From: Streptomyces sp. SLBN-31 | Lineage (GTDB): Bacteria > Actinomycetota > Actinomycetes > Streptomycetales > Streptomycetaceae | Reading direction: 5' to 3' | Assembly: GCF_006715395.1 (NCBI RefSeq) | Contig: NZ_VFNC01000003.1 | Location: 124,001 to 188,000 of the forward strand | Length of the DNA: 64,000 nt | Shown here: one piece after another, positions 32,958-40,504 of the stretch | How positions within the stretch are numbered: position 1 is the first letter of the stretch | Layout of the letters: the number at the start of each line of letters is the position of its first letter | The notes under the pieces: generated by a model | Seen by the model: only the letters and a program-made list of their open reading frames with translations | Told to the model about the DNA's origin: nothing | Databases searched by the model: none | Translations under genes and position numbers: made by a program

Positions 32958-34511
32958 TCAGTGGGCGACCACCGGCACGGCCAGCTCGTCCTCGACGCCC
33001 TCCTCGGACCCGGCCACGGCGGTCGAACCGGGTCGGCCGGCGTTGACCAGGGTCACGACGACCACGGCGGCCAGGACCAGCATGCCGACCGCGATCCAGA
33101 TCGCGTTGGTGTAGCCGTGCACCGCACCCTGCATCTGCACCAGCTGCGCCTGCGACTTGGAGGTCGCGGAGGCGATGTGGTCCTTGATGTACGCGGTCGT
33201 CGCGGAGGCGGCGATCGTGTTCAGCAGGGCCGTGCCGATGGCGCCGCCCACCTGCTGCGAGGTGTTGACCATCGCGGAGGCGACACCGGCGTCACGGGGC
33301 TCGACGCCCAGCGTGGCCAGGGACATGGCCGGCATGAACGCCGTACCCATGCCGAGACCGAGCAGCAGCATCGAGGGCAGGATCGTCGAGGCGTACGACG
33401 AGCCGATCTCCAGCTGCGTCATCAGCAGCATGCCGACGGCGGCGACCAGGAAGCCGGGGCCCATCAGCGCCCGGGCCGGAACCCGGGTCATCAGGCGGGC
33501 GCCGATCTGGGTGGAGCCGATCATCATGCCCGCGATCATCGGCAGGAAGGCGAAGCCCGTCTTGATCGGTGAGTATCCGTTGATGACCTGCAGGTAGTAG
33601 GTCAGGAACAGGAAGGTGCCGAACATCGCGATGATCGCGATACCGAGTGAGAGGTAGATGCCGCCGCGGTTGCGGTCGGTGATCACCCGCAGGGGCAGCA
33701 GCGGGGCCTTGACCTTGGCCTCGGTGACGACGAAGGCCAGCAGCAGCACCGCGGAGGCGACGAACAGGCCGACCGTCAGGGAGTCGCCCCAGCCGTCGGA
33801 CTCGGCGCGGGTGAAGCCGTAGACGAGCGAGACCAGACCGAGGGTGGACAGCAGCACGCCCGGGATGTCGAGCGGGTTGCGGTTGCGGCCGCCCTCCGGC
33901 TCACGGATGACGAAGTAGGCGCCCAGCGCGGCGACGATCGCGAACGGGATGTTGACGAAGAACGTCCAGCGCCAGTCCAGGTACTCGGTCAGCACACCGC
34001 CGAGGATGAAGCCGACGGCGCCGCCGCCACCGGCGATCGCGCCGTAGATGCCGAACGCCTTGGCACGCTCCTTGGCGTCCGTGAACATCACGGCGAGCAG
34101 GGAGAGCGCGGCGGGCGCGAGCATGGCACCGAAGACGCCCTGCAGGGCACGGGCGCCGAACATCATGGCGCCGCTGGTGGCCGCCCCGCCGAGCGCGGAG
34201 GCGGCGGCGAAGCCGGTCAGACCTATGACGAAGGCCCGCTTGCGGCCCCACAGGTCGGCGATCCGGCCGCCGAAGAGCAGCAGACCGCCGAAGGCCAGGG
34301 CGTAGGCCGTGACGACCCACTGCCGGTTGCCGTCCGAGATGCCCAGGTCGGCCTGGGCGGAGGGCAGCGCGATGTTCACGATGGTGGCGTCGAGGACGAC
34401 CATCAGCTGGGCGAGCGCGATGAAGACGAGCGCCTTCCAGCGGTTGGAATCGGCGGCACCTGGGGTGCTGCCGGGAGCCTTTACGGCTGTTTCAGACATG
34501 GGGGTACCCAC
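32958..34511 (-). CDS. MFS multidrug exporter, DHA2/EmrB-QacA type
   Basis: The 517-residue protein has about 14 hydrophobic segments, VVLDATIVNIALPSAQADL near residue 38, GGRIADLWGRKRAF near residue 82 (MFS motif A) and IAGGGGAVGFILGGVLTEYLDWRW near residue 155 (motif C). It should export drugs or secondary metabolites. It follows a TetR gene in the same direction after 134 bases, and the TetR gene is preceded by two operators, so they likely form one drug-inducible unit. Confidence 0.9.
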   Translation of the reverse strand: MGTPMSETAVKAPGSTPGAADSNRWKALVFIALAQLMVVLDATIVNIALPSAQADLGISDGNRQWVVTAYALAFGGLLLFGGRIADLWGRKRAFVIGLTGFAAASALGGAATSGAMMFGARALQGVFGAMLAPAALSLLAVMFTDAKERAKAFGIYGAIAGGGGAVGFILGGVLTEYLDWRWTFFVNIPFAIVAALGAYFVIREPEGGRNRNPLDIPGVLLSTLGLVSLVYGFTRAESDGWGDSLTVGLFVASAVLLLAFVVTEAKVKAPLLPLRVITDRNRGGIYLSLGIAIIAMFGTFLFLTYYLQVINGYSPIKTGFAFLPMIAGMMIGSTQIGARLMTRVPARALMGPGFLVAAVGMLLMTQLEIGSSYASTILPSMLLLGLGMGTAFMPAMSLATLGVEPRDAGVASAMVNTSQQVGGAIGTALLNTIAASATTAYIKDHIASATSKSQAQLVQMQGAVHGYTNAIWIAVGMLVLAAVVVVTLVNAGRPGSTAVAGSEEGVEDELAVPVVAH

Positions 34512-34645
34512 TTCGGGACTTCGTGACGGAAAAAGGCTGTCGTAAGGGGACGGCTCGCCCAGGGCGAGAACCGGTCAGTCGGTGGTGGTGTGTGTCAGGT
34601 CTCGGGAGTTCTGACCGCCGCGAGCGGCGGAACTCATCGGCTGTA

Positions 34646-35305
34646 CTAGTCGCAGGGCCGGCGCAGGTCCTCCACGGTGACGGGCGCGCCCGGCAGGACC
34701 GATCGGGCCGGGGCCCGCAGTCCGTCCAGGAACATTTGCAGATGGCGGTGGACGAAGCGGTCGCTGGTGAGGCAGTCCGTGCCCGCCGGGGGCCGGCTGA
34801 GCTGGGCCACGACGACCATCAGGTCGCCGACGCCGACGTCGGTCCGCAGCTGGCCGGCCGCCTTGGCACGGTCCATCAGCGACGCGACGATCTGCTCGCA
34901 CCGCTCACGGGCCGCTTCGAGATCGGGGTGGTTCTGGTCGAAGGTGCTCTGGACCATCGGGCACAGCGCGCTGATCCGCTCGTCGGCGGCGATGTGCACG
35001 AAACGCTCGAGCGCCTCGAAGGCGTCCCCGGTCTCCGCGAGCGCCTGCTCGGCCGCCTCCGACGTCCGGTCCATGACGGAGCAGACGACCTCGCGGACGA
35101 GCGCGTCGCGGTCGGGGAAGTTGCGGTACACCGTGGCGTTGCCGACGCCGGCCCGGCGGGCGATGTCGTCGAGCGGCACGTACGGGCCGAACTCGGTGAA
35201 CATCTCGCGGGCGGCGGTGACGATCCGCTCCCGGTTGCGCAGGGCGTCGGCACGCGGCCGGGTCACCTTGCGCTGCGCGGGCTTCGCGGTCGTCGTGGCG
35301 GTCAC
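34646..35305 (-). CDS. TetR-family regulator of the downstream MFS exporter
   Basis: The 219-residue protein has a TetR HTH at about residues 22-70 (NRERIVTAAREMFTEFGPYVPLDDIARRAGVGNATVYRNFPDRDALV) and a TetR_C-type ligand domain. It lies just upstream of the MFS gene. Two 17-bp palindromes sit in its own promoter region (35339-35355 and 35379-35395), so autoregulation with co-regulation of the MFS gene is likely. The ligand is unknown. Confidence 0.9.
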   Translation of the reverse strand: MTATTTAKPAQRKVTRPRADALRNRERIVTAAREMFTEFGPYVPLDDIARRAGVGNATVYRNFPDRDALVREVVCSVMDRTSEAAEQALAETGDAFEALERFVHIAADERISALCPMVQSTFDQNHPDLEAARERCEQIVASLMDRAKAAGQLRTDVGVGDLMVVVAQLSRPPAGTDCLTSDRFVHRHLQMFLDGLRAPARSVLPGAPVTVEDLRRPCD

Positions 35306-35338
35306 GGTGGACTCCTTGGCTTTCTGTTCTGCGCGATC

Positions 35339-35395
35339 CGGGGAAGCTGTCCCCGTTTCGCTCGGACACCTGACTAAACGGGGAGACGCTCCCCG
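35339..35395. promoter_or_regulatory. Two 17-bp TetR operator-like palindromes
   Basis: CGGGGA-AGCTG-TCCCCG at 35339-35355 and CGGGGA-GACGC-TCCCCG at 35379-35395 share the form CGGGGA-N5-TCCCCG and are 40 bases apart centre to centre (about four helical turns). They lie 34-90 bases upstream of the tetR start. Confidence 0.75.
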
Positions 35396-35583
35396 GTTAT
35401 TTCGGGTTGAGGAGAAGTTATGACGTGACCTGCGTCACATCCCACTGATGTTCGCATCACGGCCCGCTCTCCGTCCGACCCCACGTTCGGACTCCTCCAG
35501 CGAGCGCCCGCCCACCCCGCGACCGAGGGTGATCGAAAGGGCGCAGCCCGACACCGGCGGCTGCCAGGACGAAGGGCCCGTAC

Positions 35584-36861
35584 ATGCAGCTCAGCCGTCG
35601 GATACGTCTGCGCCGCGTCGCCGCCCTCGCGTCCGTCACCGCCATGCTCCTCGCGGTCAGCACCTCGGCCGGTAGCGGGCACCTGCGGACACCGGCCAGC
35701 GCGGCCGGGGCGGGCCCGATCACGGCGGCCCGCGGCTCGGCCTTCGGCCCCTGCATGATCAGCGGCGGTCACACCGTCCAGATGTCGGAGGGCGTACCGA
35801 CCTCCGCCGGCTACTCCCGCTCCACGGGCACCGTCCACGCCCTGACCCTGATGGTCGACTTCCCCGACGCCCCCGGCCCCGGCGACGCGCTCGACCGCTA
35901 CCGCGAGTTCTTCCCGCAGACCGCGAGATGGTTCCGCACCGCCTCCTACGGCCGCCTCGACTACCGCCCCGAGGCCCCGATCCGGCACTGGCTGCGCATG
36001 CCCAAGCCGTTCAAGGCGTACGGCATAGAACGCGGCGCCCCCTTCGACCCCGGCTACCGCGACCTGGTCCAGGACATCGTCGGCGCGGCCGACCCCAAGG
36101 TCGACTTCCGCGACTACGACTTCCTGAACGTCCTGATCACCCCGAACGCGGGCCCCTCGGCGCTGGACACGGTCCTGTCGGTGACCTTCGCCGGCAACAC
36201 GGAGGCGCCGGTCGCCGACGGCGTCCCGGTGGCGAACGCCTCCTTCGTCTACTCCCGCCAGGACGACGGCTCCGGCTCCTACGGTCGCACCGGCTACCGC
36301 GTACTCCCCCACGAGAACGGCCACGTCTTCGGCCTCCCCGACCTCTACACACAGGAGGGCGGGGGCGCGGTCGGCCACTGGGACATCATGAGCGAGGACT
36401 GGGGTGCCAACAACGACCTCCTGGGCTGGCACAAGTGGAAACTGGGCTGGCTGGACGCCTCCCAGGTCGCCTGCGCGGCGGCGCACGGGACGATGTCGTA
36501 CGCCCTGACGCCCCTGGAGCGCGCGGGCGGCCCGAAACTGATCTTCGTCCCCCTCGGCCCCCGGACGGGGTACGCCGTCGAGGTCCGCACCCGCGCGGGC
36601 AACGACGAGGCGGTCTGCCGGCCGGGAGTACTGATCTACCGCGTCGACGCGGACGTGGACACCGGGATGGGCCCGGTGACGGTGTACGACTCCCAGCGGG
36701 ACAGCGGGGGGTGCACCCGGAGCCCGAACGTACAGGCGGAACTCTCGGACGCGCCGTTCGGCGTCGGGGAGGTCTTCAAGGACATGAAGAGGGGAGTGTG
36801 GATCGAGGTGGCGGGGGTGGGGGCGGATGGGGGGTATCGGGTGGTGGTGGGGCGGCGGTGA
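35584..36861 (+). CDS. Secreted M6-family zinc metalloprotease
   Basis: A signal peptide (about residues 1-40, basic RRIRLRRVAAL then hydrophobic ASVTAMLLAV, likely cut near ASAAG) precedes a metalloprotease domain with HENGH at 243-247 (LPHENGHVFGLPDLY), giving two zinc-binding His and catalytic Glu244. GGHWDIMSEDW-like VGHWDIMSEDWG downstream fits the Met-turn of the M6/immune-inhibitor A type. The 425-residue protein should be secreted and digest proteins outside the cell. Confidence 0.88.
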   Translation: MQLSRRIRLRRVAALASVTAMLLAVSTSAGSGHLRTPASAAGAGPITAARGSAFGPCMISGGHTVQMSEGVPTSAGYSRSTGTVHALTLMVDFPDAPGPGDALDRYREFFPQTARWFRTASYGRLDYRPEAPIRHWLRMPKPFKAYGIERGAPFDPGYRDLVQDIVGAADPKVDFRDYDFLNVLITPNAGPSALDTVLSVTFAGNTEAPVADGVPVANASFVYSRQDDGSGSYGRTGYRVLPHENGHVFGLPDLYTQEGGGAVGHWDIMSEDWGANNDLLGWHKWKLGWLDASQVACAAAHGTMSYALTPLERAGGPKLIFVPLGPRTGYAVEVRTRAGNDEAVCRPGVLIYRVDADVDTGMGPVTVYDSQRDSGGCTRSPNVQAELSDAPFGVGEVFKDMKRGVWIEVAGVGADGGYRVVVGRR

Positions 36862-36942
36862 GGGAGGGGGGCGGTTGCCGGGGCGCGAGGGTGGGGGTGC
36901 CGTTTACGGTAGGGCTGCCCTGACCGCCGTACCGGAGAGCCG

Positions 36943-38622
36943 ATGCCACCCGCGAATCCCGCCCTCGACACCGTCTCCGACACCGGCGTGCCGGCCGAGG
37001 CGGTCACGCCGCTGATCCGCGGGGTCGCCGTGCTGCGTACGCTGACGGAGGCGGGCGGCACACTGAGCCTGAGCGCGCTGGAGCGGACGACGGGGCTGGC
37101 CCGCTCCACGGTCGACCGCATCACCTCCACGCTGGCCCGCATGGGCTACGTCCGCCTGGACGGCCGCGACGCGGTCCTCACGCCCCGCGTGATGGAGCTC
37201 GGCAACGCGTACCTCGCGGCCCTGCGCCTCCCGTCGCTCCTGGCCGAACGCGCCGACGTCCTGGCCGACGAACTGGACGAGTCCGTGTCCCTGGCGGTCG
37301 CCGACCGCGACGGCATCCGCTTCATCCACCAGGCCACCCGCCGCCGCGCGATGTCCCTCAGCTTCCGCATCGGCGACCTGCTGCCGACCGAACGCACCGC
37401 GCCGGGCGCGCTGTTCGCGACGGAGTGGCGGGAGCCGGAGTGGCGGGCGTGGCGCGCGCGGCGGGCCGCGGATCCGGAGGACAGCGGCTTCGCGGCCGTA
37501 CCGCCGCGCCAAGTGGCTTATGCGGAGGGGGACTTCGAGAGGCGGGTACGAGCGGCGGCGGAGGGCGGCTGGGCGCTGGACGACCAGTTGATCGAACCGG
37601 GGCTGGTCGCCGTGTCCGTCCCCGTACGGGATCCCCGTACCGGCCGGATCGCGTGCGCGGCGAACGTCGTCAGCCACACCAGCCGGCACACGGCGGCGGA
37701 TCTGCGCGAGACGCTGCTGCCGCGGCTGCGGGAGGCGGTGCGGGGCATGCAGAACGACCTGCGTACGCCGGCACGCGCCACCGCGCCTCCCCCGTCGGGC
37801 CTGGCGACCTGGACCGGCGCGTCCAAGCAGGAGCTGGGCCGGGAGTTCGTGGAGTCCCTGGCACGTGGACTGACGGTGCTGACCGCCTTCGGGGAGGGCC
37901 GGGCGGCGCTGACCCTGACGGAGGTCGCCCAGGCGACGGGGCTCGCCCGGGCGACGGCGCGCCGGGCACTCATCACGTACGAGCACCTCGGGCTGGTGAG
38001 AGCGAGGGACCGCGTCTTCGAACTCACCCCCCGGGTACTGGGACTGGGGTTTCCGCCGCTGTCGCGGACCTCGCTGCCGGAGATCGCGCTGCCGCACATG
38101 ACCGAGCTCTCGGAGCGGGTCCACGAGTCGACGTCGCTGTCGGTGCTGTCCGGCCGGGACATCCAGTACACGGCGCGGGTGGCGACGGGCCGGGTGATGA
38201 GCGTGAACATCACCGTCGGAACCCGGCTGCCGGCGTACGCGGCGTCCATGGGGCGCGTGATGCTGGCGGACCTGCCCGACCCGGAGCGCGAGCGCGAGCT
38301 GAGCGCCCTGGCACCGCTACGGCCACTGACCAGGCACACGGTCACGGACCTCGCGACCCTGCGGCGCGTACTGGACGAGGTCCGGGCGCAGGGATACGCC
38401 CTGGTCGACGAGGAGTTGGAGGACGGCCTCCGATCCATCGCGGTACCGGTACGGGACCGCACCGGCCGGGTCGTGGCGGCCCTGAACGTGGCCATGCACG
38501 CGGCCCGGCACACGGTCGAGGAGTGCGCACGGGACATCCTGCCGGAGCTACGCGCGACGGCGAACCAAATCGAGGGCGACCTGCGGGTGGCGGGGCGGTT
38601 CACGGGGGTGGCGGTGGTGTGA
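36943..38622 (+). CDS. Double IclR-family regulator (two complete IclR modules)
   Basis: The 559-residue protein is about twice the usual IclR length. Module 1 (about 20-265) has an HTH (SLSALERTTGLARSTVDRITSTLARMGYV) and effector domain. Module 2 (about 290-550) repeats HTH (TLTEVAQATGLARATARRALITYEHLGLV) and effector domain, with a better match to the PcaR/PobR type (GTRLPAYAASMGRVMLADL). Both halves look intact, so the protein may act as a pseudo-dimer. From memory, it occupies the place of SCO3209. Targets are unknown. Confidence 0.88.
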   Translation: MPPANPALDTVSDTGVPAEAVTPLIRGVAVLRTLTEAGGTLSLSALERTTGLARSTVDRITSTLARMGYVRLDGRDAVLTPRVMELGNAYLAALRLPSLLAERADVLADELDESVSLAVADRDGIRFIHQATRRRAMSLSFRIGDLLPTERTAPGALFATEWREPEWRAWRARRAADPEDSGFAAVPPRQVAYAEGDFERRVRAAAEGGWALDDQLIEPGLVAVSVPVRDPRTGRIACAANVVSHTSRHTAADLRETLLPRLREAVRGMQNDLRTPARATAPPPSGLATWTGASKQELGREFVESLARGLTVLTAFGEGRAALTLTEVAQATGLARATARRALITYEHLGLVRARDRVFELTPRVLGLGFPPLSRTSLPEIALPHMTELSERVHESTSLSVLSGRDIQYTARVATGRVMSVNITVGTRLPAYAASMGRVMLADLPDPERERELSALAPLRPLTRHTVTDLATLRRVLDEVRAQGYALVDEELEDGLRSIAVPVRDRTGRVVAALNVAMHAARHTVEECARDILPELRATANQIEGDLRVAGRFTGVAVV

Positions 38623-38778
38623 GGGGGCTGGTGTGAGGGGAGTAGCGGGGGGCGTGACGGGGGTAGCGGGGGTGGCGGTGGGCGTGACGCGGGCTACCCG
38701 CGCCCCGGGACAAGATCCGAGCGATCCCCGGAACAGATCCGGTACGCTGACGCCTGTGGCCTTCACGACCACGACCAC

Positions 38779-38851
38779 GCCTTCGTAGCTCAGGGGATAG
38801 AGCACCGCTCTCCTAAAGCGGGTGTCGCAGGTTCGAATCCTGCCGGGGGCA
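38779..38851 (+). tRNA. tRNA-Arg (anticodon CCT)
   Basis: A 73-base cloverleaf: acceptor stem GCCTTCG/CGGGGGC with discriminator A, D arm GCTC-AGGGGATA-GAGC, anticodon stem CCGCT/AGCGG with loop CTCCTAA (anticodon CCT), and T arm GCAGG-TTCGAAT-CCTGC. CCA is not encoded. Its 3' end is repeated twice downstream, so it is the attachment site of the islets. A CCTGGGG/CCCCAGG hairpin at 38871-38890 may end its transcript. Confidence 0.97.
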
Positions 38852-38853
38852 CA
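38815..38853 (+). repeat. att-like repeat copy 1 (3' part of tRNA-Arg)
   Basis: The 39 bases from the anticodon loop through the T arm to the acceptor end and CACA are repeated at 40338-40376 (identical) and as 38 bases at 46213-46250. This copy lies within the functional tRNA. Confidence 0.92.
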
Positions 38854-38951
38854 ACGTAGTACCGCTCTGACCTGGGGTTTCTTCCCCAGGGAGGGTTGCT
38901 GCTCGGCCTCGGACTCCTCGTCCGGAGCCGTTTGCGTGAGCGGACGGAGAG

Positions 38952-39200
38952 TTGATCTCCGGAATTTCTCCCCGCGGCACCGAACCGGGCGCCTTCCGGA
39001 TCCGCAACAGCTGGGGAACCGGTTGGGGTCGCCAGGGATACGGCCTGCTGCCCTACGCCTTCTTCGAACAGCAGCTGACCGGCGAGAGCTGGGTCGTCGT
39101 GGAACAGGACTGGGAGAAGCGGTGGCGGCGGCGTGCGCGGCGCACCTTTCTCCACCGCCCGCCACGCACGACCGGAAAACGGCCACCCGAGGGCTCTCCT
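38952..39200 (+). pseudogene. C-terminal remnant of a papain-family (C1) peptidase
   Basis: The translated frame contains GAFRIRNSWGTGWGRQGYG, then LLPYAFFEQQLTGESWVVVEQDW. NSWGxxWGxxGYG is the C-terminal active-site Asn/Trp motif of papain-like proteases. The catalytic Cys and His parts are absent, because the tRNA lies where they should be. It is a fragment cut at the islet junction, and its frame runs on into the next gene. Confidence 0.75.
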
Positions 39201-39272
39201 CGCCTTCGGTGGAAAAGAAACTGGGGCGATGGTGAGGGCATCGAGCATCGTTGCAGGGACAGGTGGTTGACG

Positions 39273-40109
39273 TTGCGAAAATCCCTGGCGACCGCCGCCC
39301 GATGGGCGGCACCGACTGTTGTCCTCGCCCAGGTCTGTCTCGTCTGGACCGGCGTGTTCAGCCTGGGCGAGGCCGTGGTGGTGGGACTGCTCCTCGAAGT
39401 CCTTCTCGCCGGGATCGTCATCACCGAACTCACGCTCGCCAGACGGGCGTTCAAGGCCTCCCGGAGTCAGGGAGCCGACGGGCAGGAGGCCCTCAACCAG
39501 GCCCTGTCCGCAGTCCTGCCCGCGCCCGTCGCCAAGGCGATGGGGATGGAGTTCGGGCTCTTCCGCGCCCTGTGGCGTTGGATCCGTCGTAAGCCTGACG
39601 CTCCAGAGGGCCACGAGATCCTGACCTACGGCTCCGAAATCAAGCCAATCATGTGGGTGATGGTCTTTCTCGTACCGCTTGAGATCCTCGCTGTCGAATT
39701 CCTCGTCCCCTGGTCAGTGGTACGCATCATTCTGCTGGTCCTCTCCGTGTACGGGACGGTATGGATCGTCGGGTTCATCGCGGCGCTCTCCATTCGCCCC
39801 CACACCGTGGGCGACGGCAAGGCGGTGCTGCGCTTCGCGCACTTCACCCAGATCACCATTCCACTCGAACTTGTGGAGTCGGTACGTACGGCCCGGCACA
39901 GCGGCTACCGGAGGGCCGTCCAGATCACCGACGGAGTACTAGCGATGCCGATCGGCGACTCCACCACCCTCAGCATCAAGCTGCGCGAGCCGTACCCGGT
40001 GGCGCCCAAGACGGGCAAGCCGACGCAGGAAGTGCGAGAAGTCCGCTTCGCTGCGGACAACACTCGCGAAGCCATCCGCGTTCTCACAGCGAGCGCCACC
40101 GCCGGTTGA
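39273..40109 (+). CDS. Islet membrane protein, possibly PH-like domain at the C-terminus
   Basis: This 278-residue protein has about four hydrophobic segments (about residues 11-30, 33-55, 125-148, 152-172) and a C-terminal soluble domain (LRFAHFTQITIPLELVESVRTARHSG...QITDGVLAMPIGDSTTLSIKL) that resembles bacterial PH domains of membrane proteins. TTG 39273 is chosen because AGGTGG lies 6 bases upstream. The reading frame is open from 38952, but the earlier part is the peptidase remnant. Function unknown. Confidence 0.6.
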   Translation: MRKSLATAARWAAPTVVLAQVCLVWTGVFSLGEAVVVGLLLEVLLAGIVITELTLARRAFKASRSQGADGQEALNQALSAVLPAPVAKAMGMEFGLFRALWRWIRRKPDAPEGHEILTYGSEIKPIMWVMVFLVPLEILAVEFLVPWSVVRIILLVLSVYGTVWIVGFIAALSIRPHTVGDGKAVLRFAHFTQITIPLELVESVRTARHSGYRRAVQITDGVLAMPIGDSTTLSIKLREPYPVAPKTGKPTQEVREVRFAADNTREAIRVLTASATAG

Positions 40110-40337
40110 AGCCTCTTCACAGTTGGAAAACTCCGAGCTGGCGGGTAGTTCCGTGCCCTCGCGGTGGTGATCTCCCGCTGGTCATGCAGGTCGATTGCGT
40201 GAGCGATGCGTGAGCGGACGGTGTAGCGCCAGCCGTCACGAACGAGATCAAGCACCATGCCGGGTGCTGCTGACCTGCACGGACAGCAGCATCCGTCGCA
40301 ACCGAACACCGCCCAGCAAGGATCCGATCCCACTCCC

Positions 40338-40376
40338 AAAGCGGGTGTCGCAGGTTCGAATCCTGCCGGGGGCACA
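40338..40376 (+). repeat. att-like repeat copy 2
   Basis: The 39 bases AAAGCGGGTGTCGC... to CACA are identical to the tRNA-Arg 3' end. The anticodon-loop bases before it (CTCCC instead of CTCCT) differ by one position. The following bases (AGAAGGGCCAGCTC) resemble those after copy 3 (TGAGGGCCAGTTC), so it carries a remnant of the old downstream flank. Confidence 0.9.
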
Positions 40377-40504
40377 GACAGAAGGGCCAGCTCAGGAGGA
40401 GTGGATCAGCGCGGCTCGGGAGCTGCTGTGGCCCATGCCCGTCATCAGCTGCCGGGTGCCGGCTCCCGCCGTCGAGGGCCGCGTCGAGGAGTGGCTGGAC
40501 CACG

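Larger units (their letters stand above)
38854..40376. mobile_element. Islet 1 inserted at tRNA-Arg
   Basis: The segment between att-like copies 1 and 2 is about 1.5 kb. It holds a remnant of a papain-family peptidase, a membrane-protein gene and about 230 bases of noncoding DNA (40110-40337) in which I see no gene. No integrase, excisionase or replication gene is present, so it is a decayed or passively mobilised element. The boundaries are read from the repeats. Confidence 0.7.

Noticed and set aside
40110..40337. Minus-strand peptide LDLVRDGWRYTVRSRIAHAI in islet 1
   Set aside because: Looks protein-like but very short and without a start or a match I can name; possibly a gene fragment, not reported as a feature.
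39905..40375. Minus-strand ORF starting PPAGFEPATPALG
   Set aside because: This is the reverse translation of the tRNA-Arg 3' end, a well-known false ORF.
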